This document shows positions 63,061 to 64,000 of a stretch of DNA of 64,000 bases, in pieces (position 1 is the stretch's first letter; each line of letters opens with the position of its first letter). The DNA lies in the NCBI RefSeq assembly GCF_001547995.1, contig NZ_AP014690.1, forward strand, positions 1,360,001 through 1,424,000. The letters are read 5' to 3'. The position numbers and the translations under genes were made by a program. The notes below the pieces were generated by a model. That model had not been told where the DNA came from, searched no databases, and saw only the letters and a list, made by a program, of their open reading frames with translations. Origin of the DNA: Asaia bogorensis NBRC 16594. GTDB lineage: Bacteria; Pseudomonadota; Alphaproteobacteria; Acetobacterales; Acetobacteraceae.

Positions 63061-63305
63061 GACCCGGATCGATCACGGTTTTGTAAGCAGTGTGGCTTGC
63101 AAGAATTCGAGCCTCTGCCTATATGGGCTCTCCCCGGTCCGGATTGATCCAGGTGGCCCGGCTGTCATGCTCGTGACAGCCGCAGAGCAGCCTGTGATGT
63201 CGTTTCTGGATCTTCTCCTATCCTGACGACGTCCGGGCCAAGAGACGTCATCCTGTGAGCTTGCCCCCGTTGGCATCGCTCGTGCCCAAGGAGGCGTTTT
63301 CGACC
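63061..63305 (+). promoter_or_regulatory. Structured leader of the DEAD-box helicase gene
   Basis: Three stems can be drawn: GAGCC/GGCTC near 63109-63130, a perfect CGGCTGTCA/TGACAGCCG (63159-63167 with 63174-63182), and a GACGTC-based stem near 63226-63250, before the AAGGAGG ribosome site. Long structured leaders are known for cold-shock helicase genes; here that is inference. Confidence 0.45.
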
Positions 63306-64000
63306 ATGACCAGTTTTGCCGATCTTCAGCTCGCCATGCCCATTCAGCGTGCCCTGAGCGAAGAGGGTTACACCAACCCAACGCCGATTCAGGCAGGCTC
63401 CATCCCGTACCTGTTGCAGGGGCGCGATCTTTTGGGGCTCGCCCAGACAGGCACCGGCAAGACGGCAGCCTTTGCGCTTCCCGCTCTCCATCGTCTTGCA
63501 ACCCATCATCGCCCCCTGACACCCAAGGGTGCCCGCGTGCTCGTGCTTGCGCCGACCCGTGAGCTGGCAGCCCAGATTGACGACAGCTTCAAGGCATATG
63601 CCCGTCATATGAAGCTTCGCCACGCTGTCATCTTTGGCGGTGTCGGCCAGGGGCGGCAGGTCGAGGCAATGCGACGTGGCGTCGATGTGCTGACTGCGGC
63701 ACCCGGCCGCCTGCTCGATCTGATCGGTCAGGGTCATATCGATCTGCATGATCTCGAGATGCTGGTGCTCGACGAGGCCGATCGTATGCTCGATATGGGC
63801 TTCGTCCGCGATATCCGCCGCATCGTGGCACTGCTCCCCAAGGAGCGTCAGACGGTCCTGTTCTCCGCCACCATGCCGAAGGCTATCGAGGAGCTCGCGC
63901 ATTCGCTTCTGCGTGACCCGGCCAAGGTGGAGGTGACCCCGCCATCCTCGACGGTGGACCGCATTCGTCAGGCCGTGATGTTCGTCAAGGCTGAGGACAA
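63306..64000 (+). CDS. DEAD-box ATP-dependent RNA helicase (3' partial)
   Basis: An RNA helicase that runs off the right edge; 231 codons are seen. It has the Q motif region [14 protein letters not shown], Walker [22 protein letters not shown], the GG doublet, AAPGRLLDL in place of the usual TPGR (motif Ib), DEAD in [14 protein letters not shown] and SAT in LFSATMP. The closest known type is RhlE or DeaD, for ribosome assembly or mRNA decay; the C-terminal tail that would tell them apart lies outside. AAGGAGG ribosome site eleven bases before the ATG. Confidence 0.92.
   Translation, partial: MTSFADLQLAMPIQRALSEEGYTNPTPIQAGSIPYLLQGRDLLGLAQTGTGKTAAFALPALHRLATHHRPLTPKGARVLVLAPTRELAAQIDDSFKAYARHMKLRHAVIFGGVGQGRQVEAMRRGVDVLTAAPGRLLDLIGQGHIDLHDLEMLVLDEADRMLDMGFVRDIRRIVALLPKERQTVLFSATMPKAIEELAHSLLRDPAKVEVTPPSSTVDRIRQAVMFVKAED

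Noticed and set aside
1-64000. tRNA or rRNA genes, CRISPR arrays, insertion sequences or prophage genes
   Set aside because: No T-loop-type signatures in intergenic regions, no regularly spaced repeats and no transposase, integrase or phage proteins were found by reading.

Overview
The window reads as a chromosomal segment of an alphaproteobacterium, most likely an acetic acid bacterium (Acetobacteraceae). I infer this from the high-GC coding sequence, the pyruvate dehydrogenase cluster whose E1-beta subunit carries its own lipoyl domain, the ppiD-trpEGDC order, and the glucokinase, C4-dicarboxylate carrier, porin and GH32 fructanase genes. The genus cannot be fixed from the sequence alone; Asaia or Kozakia relatives are a guess. 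I see no rRNA, tRNA, CRISPR array, insertion sequence or prophage. Coding density is high and most genes sit in short, translationally coupled operons (many ATGA or TGATG junctions).

Layout. 1-5.6 kb: 3' part of ppiD, then trpE, trpG, trpD and trpC. 5.7-12.2 kb: pdhA-pdhB-pdhC-lpdA-lipA and a COQ10-type protein, linking pyruvate oxidation, lipoylation and quinone function. 12.4-18.8 kb: a His/Met/Pro/Ala-rich secreted peptide, cydDC, an OmpA-like lipoprotein and recQ. 18.9-21.4 kb: a divergent PCuAC-like protein (minus) and nrdR-nusB-thiL. 21.6-28.4 kb: a GNAT-fold protein divergent from an SDR, then glk, a dctA-type carrier and an alginate-export-type porin. 28.4-31.5 kb: the sulfite reductase unit DUF2849-cysI-DUF934, divergent from a flavin reductase. 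31.6-34.4 kb (minus): aldo/keto reductase, NUDIX protein and methylthioribose kinase. 34.7-41.7 kb: an accessory region with two tandem paralogues (discoidin-like domain plus a putative glycosyltransferase-like core), a secreted protein of unknown function and a GH32 fructan hydrolase. 41.7-47.4 kb: EEP-family hydrolase, beta-carbonic anhydrase, alaS, GtrA and PnuC. 47.4-51.1 kb: a TonB receptor and an APH-type kinase in one coupled operon with pnuC. 51.3-55.5 kb: a small unknown protein, MFS transporter, amidase and NAD kinase. 55.7-64 kb: moaB, a giant three-part carbohydrate-active protein, metX-metW, a nitroreductase, and the 5' part of a DEAD-box RNA helicase that runs off the end.

How the genes fit together. 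Most of the window is housekeeping. Three places look less ordinary. First, the paralogous discoidin/GT-like pair with its unknown secreted neighbour lies in a locally AT-richer tract, and with the distant 1261-residue WbsX-GT4-GT2 protein it suggests a strain-specific surface-glycan function. Second, the TonB receptor-kinase-PnuC operon looks like a complete uptake-and-trapping route for a vitamin such as thiamine or a nucleoside. Third, several non-coding elements stand out: a perfect 18-bp hairpin between convergent genes, a 54-base compound hairpin upstream of the MFS gene, an intrinsic-terminator-like hairpin just before the carbonic anhydrase start, and a hairpin-rich leader before the DEAD-box helicase.
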